Assembly (NCBI RefSeq): GCF_003265995.1
Contig: NZ_MVJN01000013.1
Coordinates: forward strand, 1-64,000
Source: Legionella quinlivanii
GTDB taxonomy: Bacteria; Pseudomonadota; Gammaproteobacteria; Legionellales; Legionellaceae
DNA: 64,000 bases
Direction of reading: 5' to 3'
The position numbers were made by a program, and so were the translations under genes. This document shows, in pieces, positions 16,516 to 24,742 of the stretch; within the stretch, counting starts at the first letter, position 1, and every line of letters begins with the position of its first letter. The notes beneath the pieces are model-generated. The model was not told the DNA's origin. It did no database searches and was given only the letters and a program-made list of their open reading frames with translations.

Positions 16516-16790
16516 AGATAATTCCTTATCTTATTGTTTTTTTTAGGGAACGAAGCTAATATATGGGTGTGTTTATAAACAAGCAACATATCTCGATCAA
16601 ATTCATTCGAGAATGTATTTAGCTTCATTCTTGGCTTGTTTTCACAGTTGTGAGGAGTTGCCGCTCTTCACAACTGTCGTCTTCTTTTATCTTCTACATT
16701 TTTTTCCCTTTGCTTATCTTAAATGTTCGACTATGAGAATCTAAGAATTTATCACTATCTGGATTTATACGTGATCTGAAGTCTTCGTGT

Positions 16791-16920
16791 CAATACTCAA
16801 TACAGCAAATTCAATTGGAATTTGTTCCTACTATAACTTCCTGATTTTACTTCGATTAGACCTGTAGACAGGGCTATTTAATTATTCTAAATAAAATAGT
16901 CAATACAGTATTGAGTATTG
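16791..16920. repeat. Inverted 13-bp repeats upstream of parA (candidate partition or operator sites)
   Basis: CAATACTCAATAC at 16791-16803 has an exact reverse complement at 16908-16920. Each copy contains two CAATAC half-units, and a further CAATAC at 16901-16906 makes a near-palindrome with its neighbour. The right copy overlaps a weak -35 box (TTGAGT, 16911-16916) ahead of parA. They may be ParA/ParB autoregulatory sites or a centromere. The rest of the gap from 16516 to 16971 is AT-rich and has no other visible feature. Confidence 0.5.
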
Positions 16921-16971
16921 GTGGGTAATTATGTATTGTTAACTGCTAGAAAATACAAATTGGAGTTATAA

Positions 16972-17919
16972 ATGAAATCTAAAACCCCGCGTGTTTTAGT
17001 TGTAGCCAACAATAAAGGAGGAGTAGGTAAGAGTCTGATAAGCCAGTTGATCTCAACATATATCGCTTTTAAAAAAAATAAAAAAGTTCTGGTTCTTGAT
17101 TTTGATCCACAAGGAAATATGTCATATAGGTTTTTGCGAGATACTCGGATTAGGGAAATGTCTAACTACAAACCCCCATTGCATCCTGATTATGATCCTA
17201 ATAGCAAAGATGATGAGGGATGGGATGGGCGATCCTCTGCACTAGATATGTGGACAGGAAATCCAGTAGTTCCTTACCCTACTGATCTCGAAAATTTAGA
17301 TATCTTACCAAGTAATGCAGGCCTAATTAAGGATATCGAATCATTTGAATATAGCGAAACCTTGGAAAGTATAGTTCAAAGAGCGTACGATTTCTTTGCA
17401 ATGGATGATTTTATTGAATGCGGTTATGATTTGGTAATAATTGACACTCCACCAGCAAAAGGCCCTTTGACCCAAAGCGCTATCCGTGCTGCTACGCATG
17501 TTCTCATTCCAATAGAACTAAGCAATAAATCTTTGCAAGGGTTAGCAGGAATGGTTGATTTAGTAAATCGACAAAATATACATAGACCAGCAAACGCGCA
17601 AGCTAAAATTATTGGACTGCTAAAAAATAAAGTGGATTACAATAAAAGGACTCCACAGAATCGTATTGTCGAAACCATAAAATCAAATGAGATGCTCTGT
17701 AAATTACTTTTAGATAATGTTGAGATACATGATTCCCCTAGAGCTGTTGATATTGATGAAGATCAAGCTCCCATAACTGCTCCTTACACTGAGTTAAAAG
17801 AAAATGATAGGTTCGCCATAGAAGCAATTGAGCTCGGTGAGTTTGTGTATCAAAAAGTATTAAATGATAAGGATAAGAGAAATGAAAAAGAAAATCATTG
17901 CAACCTCGCTCAAGCTTAA
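16972..17919 (+). CDS. parA: ParA-family partition ATPase
   Basis: The 315-residue protein has the deviant Walker A motif KGGVGKS at residues 15-21, LVLDFDPQGNMS as the next ATPase block, and VIIDTPPAK as Walker B, all typical of ParA/Soj. It has no long N-terminal HTH extension, which points to a type Ib-like size with regulation by the partner or another protein. It would move plasmid copies along the nucleoid with the ParB protein next door. The parB start lies inside its 3' end, an overlap of 38 bp. The base composition is clearly more AT-rich than the genes to the left. Confidence 0.92.
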   Translation: MKSKTPRVLVVANNKGGVGKSLISQLISTYIAFKKNKKVLVLDFDPQGNMSYRFLRDTRIREMSNYKPPLHPDYDPNSKDDEGWDGRSSALDMWTGNPVVPYPTDLENLDILPSNAGLIKDIESFEYSETLESIVQRAYDFFAMDDFIECGYDLVIIDTPPAKGPLTQSAIRAATHVLIPIELSNKSLQGLAGMVDLVNRQNIHRPANAQAKIIGLLKNKVDYNKRTPQNRIVETIKSNEMLCKLLLDNVEIHDSPRAVDIDEDQAPITAPYTELKENDRFAIEAIELGEFVYQKVLNDKDKRNEKENHCNLAQA

Positions 17920-18976
17920 AAACAGCAAGCCAGATACGGTTATGCGGGCAGGTATAACTGCTAATACAAAATATACAAGAGGCAAACAATTAGTGGAGCA
18001 CGATCCATTACACTTAATACCAGATCCTTATAATCCTAGGCCAGGAGATAAAATCGATGACACATGGATAAGGTACAATCTGAAAATAGATACAAAAGAA
18101 AGTCTTTGTCGATCAGACCCAACAACAGGAGAGTATATAATACCAAGCTTTTCTGAAGTTTGTACTTCAGATAATGATGAGCTAGAAGACAGTTATAACT
18201 TTCTAAGAGATCTTGCCTATTCAATTAGAAATGATGGTTTGATAGAACCTATCGAGATTTTTTTAGCTGATAAAGAAAATGATCCGGATTATTTCCTCAA
18301 TTCCGAGAAACAATATGGGTATGTTATCCTAGAGGGGCATCAAAGGAGATTAGCCGCAATTATGGCGGGTGTTCCTAATGTTACTTGTATAGAAATTACT
18401 GATGAAAGCTTACTCGCTAAACTTAAAGTAAAACACAGGAAATTAAGAAGACAACTTTCTGAAAATAACTTAAGAAAAGGCCTAACTGTTGCTCAAAATT
18501 TTTTGATAGTCCAAAATCTATTATTAGATGATGAAACGATTGATTTATCCAATAAGGAGTTGTCTTCAATAATAGGTTTAAATGAAGCAATAGCTAGTGC
18601 ATTGAAAATTATTTGTCTTAAGCCAGAGAAGTTTCCTCCCATTTTTTTTTCCAAACTGAATGCCAATCAATTATCGTTCAAAACGATACGTATGCTTGTT
18701 CCAAAAACATATGCAGAGATTGAAAATATTTTGAATGGTGGTGAACCTGTTAAGTCTAAGCCGGAGCACAAACCTCAGCCTAGAGGTCGTCAGGGAGGAG
18801 CTAAAAAGAAATATGCAACCTTCAAAGTTAGTGATGAAAGAGAAACATCAGTTCTTTATAAAGTTCTTCTTTCGAGATTTCCTGAAATTGACGACGTGAA
18901 CAAGGAAATTACATTCAAAAGCTTAGAAGACCTACTATATAAAGTAAAAGAATTAGCCCTAAACGAAAAATTATGA
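17882..18976 (+). CDS. parB: ParB-family centromere-binding protein
   Basis: Using the ATG at 17882 gives 364 residues beginning MKKKIIATSLKLKN. The ParB N-terminal CTPase-type domain is seen as LIPDPYNPRPGD followed by LAYSIRNDGLIEPIEIF and YVILEGHQRRLAAIMAGVPN, the equivalent of the GxRR box. A central HTH region follows (LTVAQNFLIVQNL through IIGLNEAIASALK), with a lysine-rich linker and a C-terminal dimer region. It should bind a parS site, perhaps the inverted repeats near 16.8-16.9 kb. A 38-bp overlap with parA couples their translation. The protein is longer than minimal plasmid ParBs and contains an insert at about residues 50-110. Confidence 0.9.
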   Translation: MKKKIIATSLKLKNSKPDTVMRAGITANTKYTRGKQLVEHDPLHLIPDPYNPRPGDKIDDTWIRYNLKIDTKESLCRSDPTTGEYIIPSFSEVCTSDNDELEDSYNFLRDLAYSIRNDGLIEPIEIFLADKENDPDYFLNSEKQYGYVILEGHQRRLAAIMAGVPNVTCIEITDESLLAKLKVKHRKLRRQLSENNLRKGLTVAQNFLIVQNLLLDDETIDLSNKELSSIIGLNEAIASALKIICLKPEKFPPIFFSKLNANQLSFKTIRMLVPKTYAEIENILNGGEPVKSKPEHKPQPRGRQGGAKKKYATFKVSDERETSVLYKVLLSRFPEIDDVNKEITFKSLEDLLYKVKELALNEKL

Positions 18977-19046
18977 CCCGGGTCATAATTTTGTAACTAA
19001 TTGAATTTTAAAGTAATTTTAATTATTTAGATTTTTTTGATTATGA

Positions 19047-19529
19047 ATGGGAATGATTATGATTGAGGGCTTTAAGAAGAAAAAAATGATTTTTCGCTCA
19101 CCACAAAAAAAAGAGAAATGGTTGGTGTGTGTGCGCTTTCCAACCGATATTAAGAAAAAACTAAAGATTCAGGCAGAAAGAGATTACCCAGGTCGGAGTA
19201 AGCAGTCTAGTTTAATAGAGGATGCAGTGAATTACTATTTGTATACCATATCAAAAATAAATTGGGCGGATTATGAAAGAGATCCAGATTATATTGAATT
19301 GATTGATGACATTCACGAGGGGTTGAACCAATCACCATTAGAAGGGCCAACTCAAGTATTTTTCACTCAAGAAACTCAAGGAAAGATAATAGAGCTTGAA
19401 AAGAAAATAAAGCTTACAAGACCTTTGATGAAGGACGTTAGGATCGGATTAATAAGAAAATCAGTGTCTATTAGACTTAGCTTGGGAGACAAAGCTTTCT
19501 TTGACAAAATTATGTCAGAGAAGGAATAA
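19047..19529 (+). CDS. Small DNA-binding-like protein after parAB
   Basis: The 160-residue protein holds a ribbon-helix-helix-like segment, WLVCVRFPTDIKKKLKIQAE then SKQSSLIEDAVNYYL, at about residues 25-70, preceded by a lysine-rich start. The C-terminal half has no motif I know. It begins 70 bp after parB on the same strand, so it may be a third partition or autoregulatory gene. Several in-frame ATGs (19047, 19053, 19059) make the exact start uncertain, and none has a strong ribosome site. Confidence 0.5.
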   Translation: MGMIMIEGFKKKKMIFRSPQKKEKWLVCVRFPTDIKKKLKIQAERDYPGRSKQSSLIEDAVNYYLYTISKINWADYERDPDYIELIDDIHEGLNQSPLEGPTQVFFTQETQGKIIELEKKIKLTRPLMKDVRIGLIRKSVSIRLSLGDKAFFDKIMSEKE

Positions 19530-19564
19530 GTCCGTAGGTTTAATCTCAATTAAATTGAATTTTG

Positions 19565-19609
19565 CAGAGCCACCAGAACTTCCTTCCTTAGTCGAAGGTA
19601 GTGGCTCTG
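19565..19609. terminator. Hairpin between the par region and the cargo island
   Basis: CAGAGCCAC (19565-19573) pairs with GTGGCTCTG (19601-19609), and a further inner CCTT/AAGG pairing shortens the loop. It is followed by TGAACCTCGTTTTTG. It separates two convergent genes and probably acts as a bidirectional terminator. Confidence 0.5.
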
Positions 19610-19636
19610 ATGAACCTCGTTTTTGAGTTCTCAAAT

Positions 19637-20650
19637 CTAGTTCCCGTCTAATGATATACATACACCTAAGGAAAATGCTTCAAACCCTCTAGTCCGCAGA
19701 AGATGTGCCACATATTCACTTCTTACTCCCTGTGAACAATATACAAGTATTTTTTTATAAGGTAATTGGGGAAGGCTTTTGATTAGCTCGGAGAATGGTA
19801 AGTGTAGCTGGTTTAATACAAGCATTTTGGAACGATCTTCATTTAACTCTCTAACATCTATAACTATATAATCATTCACCTCTATATCTTCTAGCCTGAT
19901 TCTATAGCTAATTGCTGGCCATGTAACTAATTTAGCCTTACAAGACGTACAAGTTGGATTCTTAAGAAGTTCAAGCTTTTCAGAAGAAAAGTCATCGCAG
20001 TTAATTCTAAGTAACTTGCTTTCCAAGGGTGTTTTATGACAGATTATTTGAATAGCAATTGAAGCTGCAATACTACCAGCAATACCAGAGGTAGTGCCAA
20101 TAATTCCTGATAATGAACAGCTTTGGACAATGTTCGGAGGTGGAGGTTCAGGAAAAATACAGCGATAGCATGCTACCTTGGGATTGATTGTGGCAATTTG
20201 AATTTGCGATTTGTAAATACTAGCACTAATAAGTGGTAAATTTAACTGACAACAAATGTCATTTGCTAAATATCTGGTTTGAAAGTTATCAGAACCATCA
20301 ATGATAAGTTCGTATTTGTGAAAAATCTCTTTTGCATTCTTAATCGTTAATTTCTCTGCATAGGGATTAATACTAATTCCAGAGTTTAACGTTTTAAGTT
20401 TCTGAACACCTTGGAGAGCTTTGTTTTTTCCTATATCTTTTTCAGAAAATAGAATTTGGCGATGAAGATTTGTCAGGTCAACATCATCGAAGTCAATAAG
20501 TCCTAGAGTACTAATACCAGAGCCGGCAAGGTATAAACTTAGTGGCGATCCTACTCCTCCTGCCCCAATGATTAATACAGAAGTGTTTTCCAAATTATAC
20601 TGGCCTTCTTTCCCTAAAATTGGGATTTGTCTACAATATCTATTATTCAT
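19637..20650 (-). CDS. MoeB/ThiF E1-like adenylyltransferase with C-terminal rhodanese domain
   Basis: The 337-residue protein has a Rossmann ATP site GAGGVGS (residues 29-35) and an NLHRQILF block with the adenylating Arg. Four zinc ligands are Cys161 and Cys164 plus Cys234 and Cys237. A probable E1 cysteine, Cys178, lies in SCSLSGIIGTTSG. A C-terminal rhodanese domain (about 255-337) has Cys305 in YCSQGVRS. This is the MoeZ/Uba4-like layout that adenylates the C-terminal Gly of a ThiS/MoaD-type carrier and adds sulfur taken from the rhodanese cysteine. Its natural partner, a small carrier ending in Gly-Gly, is encoded at 23453 in the divergent operon. The gene faces that operon across an 87-bp promoter region, so both likely form one pathway. 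Confidence 0.93.
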   Translation of the reverse strand: MNNRYCRQIPILGKEGQYNLENTSVLIIGAGGVGSPLSLYLAGSGISTLGLIDFDDVDLTNLHRQILFSEKDIGKNKALQGVQKLKTLNSGISINPYAEKLTIKNAKEIFHKYELIIDGSDNFQTRYLANDICCQLNLPLISASIYKSQIQIATINPKVACYRCIFPEPPPPNIVQSCSLSGIIGTTSGIAGSIAASIAIQIICHKTPLESKLLRINCDDFSSEKLELLKNPTCTSCKAKLVTWPAISYRIRLEDIEVNDYIVIDVRELNEDRSKMLVLNQLHLPFSELIKSLPQLPYKKILVYCSQGVRSEYVAHLLRTRGFEAFSLGVCISLDGN

Positions 20651-20671
20651 ATAGCAAATACTTTGGGATAT

Positions 20672-20699
20672 TTGAACGAATGGAAGCTCTAGGTATAAT
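20672..20699 (+). promoter_or_regulatory. Predicted promoter of the thioamide operon
   Basis: TTGAAC at 20672-20677 is followed after 16 bp by TATAAT at 20694-20699. The transcript would start near 20706. AGGAAG lies a suitable distance before the first ATG at 20738. Confidence 0.6.
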
Positions 20700-20737
20700 A
20701 ACCTACTTTAGATTAAAAGGTTAGGAAGATAACTATA

Positions 20738-22150
20738 ATGAATAGTTCAAGGAATATGATTGTTAGTGGACTATTCTCAAGCATTGGTTTCATCTACTTC
20801 TTTATTCTTCCTGTATACATTCCAATAAGAGCTTTAGGTATCGAAACTCATTTTTACGACAAGGTTGGGAGAAGCCCATTCGAGTTAATTTTATATTTTT
20901 CACAAATTACCATGTTGTTAGCATGCAATAGTATGCTCTTGTCGTTCTTCTATCAGTTTCTCAGTAAAACATTATCAAAAAAAGGTGGTGCGAATCGCAT
21001 CCTACATATATATAGATTGGTAGCTATAGTTTTTAGTGGTTTTTTTACTATCACCAGCTACTTTGTAATGAATACACACAATATACTTTCACTGTATGCT
21101 TGGAGCGGGGCGCACTATTTTGTTATCTGTTTTTTCCAGTTATTAGTCAGAGAGGAAATTAGCAACTCCAGAAAAACTAATTTGTCTGCTGCTCATGGTA
21201 ATAATTATTTCGGAATTATTTTAAATTTTTCCGGCGTAATAACGCTTGGAATATTTAGCTGGTTTTTCGCAAATGATTATGCCGAGCGATACAGCGAATT
21301 CTGTATGGTTTTGGAGATGGCGTTTGTTTGTTATCTAGTATTTGTTCGTAAATATCATCTATCTTTCAGAGAAATATGTGATCAATTTTCGTTCATGCAA
21401 ATTTTAATTGCTTTTTTACTGATTTTTTTAATGTTGATTGTTGCATCAATAGTATCAACTGCATTCATGCTTTCAGGTTGGGTTGGGGCTTTATTGATAC
21501 TTATAGTTATTGCTTACTTTTATAAAATTCATCAAATTGAAATCGAAAAAATTGATTTGCAGATGCTAGTTAGCATTGGCCTTGGTTATGGTTTGGTTTT
21601 AGCTGTATTAACTGGATCAATTTTAACCTACTTTGTTAAAAGTGAGTCCAATAGTCTAAATGTATTTAATTATACTTATTCTTGCGAACCTTTTTTCTCC
21701 ATACTTATTGGCCTCATATTCACCTTATTTCTTTTAAAAAGAAATGTAACATTTTCTAGGAAAGAGCTAATGAGTTCTATATTTTATATAAACCTGCTCG
21801 TTCCTGTTTTTTTGGGTTTATTTTTTTGGTCTATAAATAAACAGGTGATCGGTTTGAGTTTATTATTGTTTATTTTTGCTGCTTATGCATTCTTAGAGTA
21901 TCTAAGCTTGTTTTATGTTCGGCAGGTTGCGCAATTGGAGCAGTATAACGAATTGCAGGGTGCAAAATTAACTAACTTTCATTCCCTTGTTTTAAACGGG
22001 TTAAGTCCAGCCTTATTATATTTGCTCATTCGTGGACTATCAAAATTAACCATACTAGAGCTAAAACACATTTTAATAATAGCAATTGCAATTTTAACTA
22101 TTATCTCAACATTATGCAGCTTAATGCAAAAATACTTCAGTAAGATATGA
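20738..22150 (+). CDS. Multispan membrane transporter (MFS-like), likely product exporter
   Basis: The 470-residue protein is almost entirely hydrophobic, with about 12-14 predicted helices from residue 8 to the C-terminus (for example FFTITSYFVM, ILIAFLLIFLMLIVASIV, LLLFIFAAYAFLEYL). There is no ATP-binding motif. The helix number fits the major facilitator or a related family, but I see no clear MFS signature motif, so the family is uncertain. It is the first gene of the operon and overlaps the next gene by 4 bp (ATGA), so it belongs to the pathway. The obvious role is export of, or resistance to, the product. Uptake of a substrate is possible. Confidence 0.7.
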   Translation: MNSSRNMIVSGLFSSIGFIYFFILPVYIPIRALGIETHFYDKVGRSPFELILYFSQITMLLACNSMLLSFFYQFLSKTLSKKGGANRILHIYRLVAIVFSGFFTITSYFVMNTHNILSLYAWSGAHYFVICFFQLLVREEISNSRKTNLSAAHGNNYFGIILNFSGVITLGIFSWFFANDYAERYSEFCMVLEMAFVCYLVFVRKYHLSFREICDQFSFMQILIAFLLIFLMLIVASIVSTAFMLSGWVGALLILIVIAYFYKIHQIEIEKIDLQMLVSIGLGYGLVLAVLTGSILTYFVKSESNSLNVFNYTYSCEPFFSILIGLIFTLFLLKRNVTFSRKELMSSIFYINLLVPVFLGLFFWSINKQVIGLSLLLFIFAAYAFLEYLSLFYVRQVAQLEQYNELQGAKLTNFHSLVLNGLSPALLYLLIRGLSKLTILELKHILIIAIAILTIISTLCSLMQKYFSKI

Positions 22151-23328
22151 AACAGAAAAACGTGTTACTTATAGGGCCATCGTTTTTGTATGACCAGATA
22201 GATTCTCAAATTCTAAAAGAGAATAATATTTATCCAATCTACTCCTTCAAGAAAGGGATTGAACATACAAACATTTCAGATGAATATGAAGCAGTTTATT
22301 ATGAGGATCTGACATTCCAGCATTTTCTAGAAATAATATCCCAAAAAAAGCCAGATGCTATTGTTTGCTACAACGATAATTTTTTGGTGCAGGTTGCACA
22401 ATTAAGAGATTATTTCTCTATTCCGGGGATGGGGGTTAAAGAAATCACAAAATTTAAAATAAAATCCCAAATGTATGATCTTCTTTGTGGAACACTATCT
22501 ACTCCAAAAACAGTCGTATTCGATTCTTCTATAACTCCAAGGTTACTTAGAGAAAGATTAGGAGAGGGAGATTACTTTATAAAACCTGATAATTTAGCTG
22601 GTGCAGAAGGCACTTTACAGGTTAAATCTGTAGAAATTGAAAGTTGCTGGGAAAAATTTAAATCTCGGAATGAAAAACAATTCATCATTCAAAAATTCTA
22701 CGATCTTCCATTGGTTCATTGTGAGTCATATATACAACAAGGACAAATTAAGTATTTACAAGCAAGACAATACTCTTACCCCAACCACCTGTTTTTAAAA
22801 GGTAAGATAATTTCTAGTTTTCCAATACAAAATCATTATCTAGAAGAGAAAATAGAATCAGCGAGTAAACTAGTTGCAAGTGTTATGAATTTTACTAATG
22901 GAGTCATGCACACTGAGTTTTTCGTGGATAATGATGGAACGCTTATTTTTCTGGAGACTAACATTCGTCAAGCTGGTGGAGCAATTAATCTAATTCACAA
23001 AAAGCGATCCGGTCTTAGCATGGAAACAGCGATGATACTTTTAGAATTAAATAAGCCATTACCTTTAAAAGAAAATTTTGAAGGGTTTCAAATAAGTGGA
23101 TATATTCCCATGCAAAAGGGTAAAGTTATGAGTATTACATTACCCAAGCTGAAGGGAGAGTACAATTTCGATGTTCGAGTAAAGGTGGGGGATATTTGTG
23201 AACATCCTATTTCCGCTAGTAATGCTTCAATAGCATTCCTTGGTGAGAGTGATAGCGTTGAAAACCTACTAGATGATTTCCGTTGGTTAGAAAATAATAG
23301 TATTATTGAGTATCAAAATGTAAGGTAG
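22147..23328 (+). CDS. ATP-grasp ligase
   Basis: The 393-residue protein fits the ATP-grasp superfamily. A pre-ATP-grasp region (about 1-95) is followed by the nucleotide-binding strand YFIKPDNLAGAEGTLQVKS with Lys and the Gly-rich loop, then FIIQKFYDL at the hinge. The metal-binding end is HTEFFVDNDGTLIFLETNIR, with Glu and Asn residues near positions 260-275, followed by RQAGGAIN. Such enzymes activate a carboxylate as acyl phosphate and join it to an amine or thiol. In RiPP pathways they make esters or amides or add amino acids. It overlaps the transporter gene by 4 bp and ends 8 bp before the small acidic ORF. The substrate may be the peptide or a free amino acid. Confidence 0.85.
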   Translation: MKQKNVLLIGPSFLYDQIDSQILKENNIYPIYSFKKGIEHTNISDEYEAVYYEDLTFQHFLEIISQKKPDAIVCYNDNFLVQVAQLRDYFSIPGMGVKEITKFKIKSQMYDLLCGTLSTPKTVVFDSSITPRLLRERLGEGDYFIKPDNLAGAEGTLQVKSVEIESCWEKFKSRNEKQFIIQKFYDLPLVHCESYIQQGQIKYLQARQYSYPNHLFLKGKIISSFPIQNHYLEEKIESASKLVASVMNFTNGVMHTEFFVDNDGTLIFLETNIRQAGGAINLIHKKRSGLSMETAMILLELNKPLPLKENFEGFQISGYIPMQKGKVMSITLPKLKGEYNFDVRVKVGDICEHPISASNASIAFLGESDSVENLLDDFRWLENNSIIEYQNVR

Positions 23329-23336
23329 GTATACTT

Positions 23337-23453
23337 GTGGATACTGAAGATATAATAATTGCATATGAGGATATTTTTGAGTTCTTTGATTTCGACAATC
23401 AGGAAGGTAATACTGATGAGTCCATATCTTTAAATTCTATTGATTTTATATAA
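23337..23453 (+). CDS. 38-residue acidic peptide, candidate precursor peptide
   Basis: The GTG at 23337 is preceded by AAGGTAGG at a good distance and opens a frame of 38 codons ending in TAA at 23451-23453. The stop overlaps the next start as TAATG. The peptide has 12 Asp/Glu and no Lys, Arg, His or Cys (N-terminus MDTEDIIIAYEDIFEFFDFD, C-terminus ESISLNSIDFI). It fills the only gap in a tightly packed operon with ATP-grasp, ThiS-like, YcaO and TfuA genes, which is where a RiPP precursor would be. An acidic leader and a short Ser/Asn/Ile/Phe tail would fit. It may instead be a non-product accessory peptide. It is too short for routine gene callers. Confidence 0.6.
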   Translation: MDTEDIIIAYEDIFEFFDFDNQEGNTDESISLNSIDFI

Positions 23454-23710
23454 TGCTTTTTATTCAATTAAGTTTGCCAGGTAGTTTAGAAATATATAAT
23501 GGGAATTACGAGGTTAACTCTAATGAGTTATGGACTGAACTGCTTAAAGGTTTGATTGGTGGCGACTATGACATACTTTTTAATAATGATGGAAAACCTA
23601 AACCATTTATAGCTATCTATCTGAATAAAAATAAAGTCTTAGATCTAAATGGATTACATTGTCATGATAAAGATAGCTTACTGATTATTTCTGCAACCTC
23701 TGGTGGATAG
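23453..23710 (+). CDS. ThiS/MoaD-like sulfur carrier protein
   Basis: The 85-residue protein has the beta-grasp length and a C-terminus ...SATSGG. The exposed Gly-Gly is the feature by which E1 enzymes adenylate and thiocarboxylate ThiS and MoaD. The core has alternating beta strands (LFIQLSLPGSLEIY near the start, KDSLLIISATSGG at the end). It would carry sulfur as a C-terminal thiocarboxylate made by the MoeB-rhodanese protein encoded at 19637-20650. It starts inside the stop codon of the acidic peptide (TAATG) and lies 3 bp before the YcaO gene, so the three are translationally linked. I infer it gives sulfur to YcaO for thioamide formation. Confidence 0.85.
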   Translation: MLFIQLSLPGSLEIYNGNYEVNSNELWTELLKGLIGGDYDILFNNDGKPKPFIAIYLNKNKVLDLNGLHCHDKDSLLIISATSGG

Positions 23711-23713
23711 TCT

Positions 23714-24742
23714 ATGGCACGAATTAAGCCATCATTGGAAACCGTCAAATACTTATTAGAAAATCTAGACAAATTTGGTATTTCTAGGATTTCCGATTTA
23801 ACTTATCTAGATAGTTCATTTAAGCTTTTTGTTTATTCCGCAATAAGACCTTCTGCAAAGTCGCTTACCAGTAGCATGGGAAAGGGCATCACTATCGAAG
23901 ATGCCAAATGCTCTGCTCTAATGGAGTCGGTTGAGACCTTCTATGCAGAGGAGGTTCTTCCAGATGTTTCAAACACTTCACTAAAAAACATCATTTCGAG
24001 CAATAATTATTTTATAAGACCTGACCAAATTTCTTCATTGGTGTCAATCAGTGAAGAGTTTCCTATAGATTGGTGTTGGGGAACTCTTCTTAATTTACAA
24101 AAAGAGGTCTTAATTCCACACTGTTTCCTAAGCCTCGACAGTAACAACGTAATGAATAGGCTAGTAGGTCAGAACTCTAATGGTTTAGCATCTGGAAATT
24201 CTTTTGAAGAAGCACTTATTTATAGTTTTTGGGAGTTAAATGAACGAATTTCAGTTAAAAATAACAAAAAGAGTGAAGTGTTGGTAGATAAAAAATTTTC
24301 TTTTTGTATTGATGACAATATTGAATGTATTTTTTATCTGTATGAAAGTCCTTTTTGTATTCCTGTAGTAGGATGTCAAATTAGAAATAAGAGTCCTTTA
24401 GATATCGGTAAAATATTTGCAGGTTATGCTAGTCATTCCAATATTTACTTTGCTATGGAAAGAGCATTATTTGAGGCCATTCAATCAAAAGTAGGGGTGA
24501 TCTCAGGGGTTCGTGACGATATTACTGATGAATTATACGTGAGAGCCAGTAAGAAAACGAAACTTAAAGAATCCCCTAGAATAGAAAGAATGCGATTAAA
24601 CTATGCTCTTTATGAGATCTCAGTATCTGAAGAATACAAAAACATTAAAAACATATTAAGTCAGTATAAAAAAGATTTGGCCTACTATTGTTATACCCAG
24701 AGTGAAATCACTGTTTTGAAGTCATTTTTGGTTGATATATGA
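23714..24742 (+). CDS. YcaO-domain cyclodehydratase/thioamide synthase
   Basis: The 342-residue protein carries the YcaO ATP-binding blocks: SSMGKGITIEDAKCSALMES then VETFYAEE (about residues 55-82) and SNGLASGNSFEEALIYSFWE then LNERISV (about 155-180), with the conserved Glu and Arg that hold ATP and magnesium. YcaO proteins phosphorylate a backbone amide oxygen, then allow attack by Cys, Ser or Thr side chains or by external sulfide. A C-terminal PxPxP motif, typical of azoline-forming members, is missing. Together with TfuA directly downstream (overlap of 4 bp) this fits the thioamide-forming class. It may act on the small acidic peptide or on another substrate prepared by the ATP-grasp enzyme. 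Confidence 0.93.
   Translation: MARIKPSLETVKYLLENLDKFGISRISDLTYLDSSFKLFVYSAIRPSAKSLTSSMGKGITIEDAKCSALMESVETFYAEEVLPDVSNTSLKNIISSNNYFIRPDQISSLVSISEEFPIDWCWGTLLNLQKEVLIPHCFLSLDSNNVMNRLVGQNSNGLASGNSFEEALIYSFWELNERISVKNNKKSEVLVDKKFSFCIDDNIECIFYLYESPFCIPVVGCQIRNKSPLDIGKIFAGYASHSNIYFAMERALFEAIQSKVGVISGVRDDITDELYVRASKKTKLKESPRIERMRLNYALYEISVSEEYKNIKNILSQYKKDLAYYCYTQSEITVLKSFLVDI

Noticed and set aside
19637..20650. Housekeeping thiamine or molybdopterin gene
   Set aside because: No other thi or moa genes are present, while the matching carrier lies in the divergent operon with YcaO and TfuA.
23714..24742. Azole-forming (TOMM) cyclodehydratase reading of the YcaO
   Set aside because: There is no PxPxP C-terminus, no flavin dehydrogenase in the cluster and the candidate peptide has no Cys; the TfuA partner favours thioamide chemistry.
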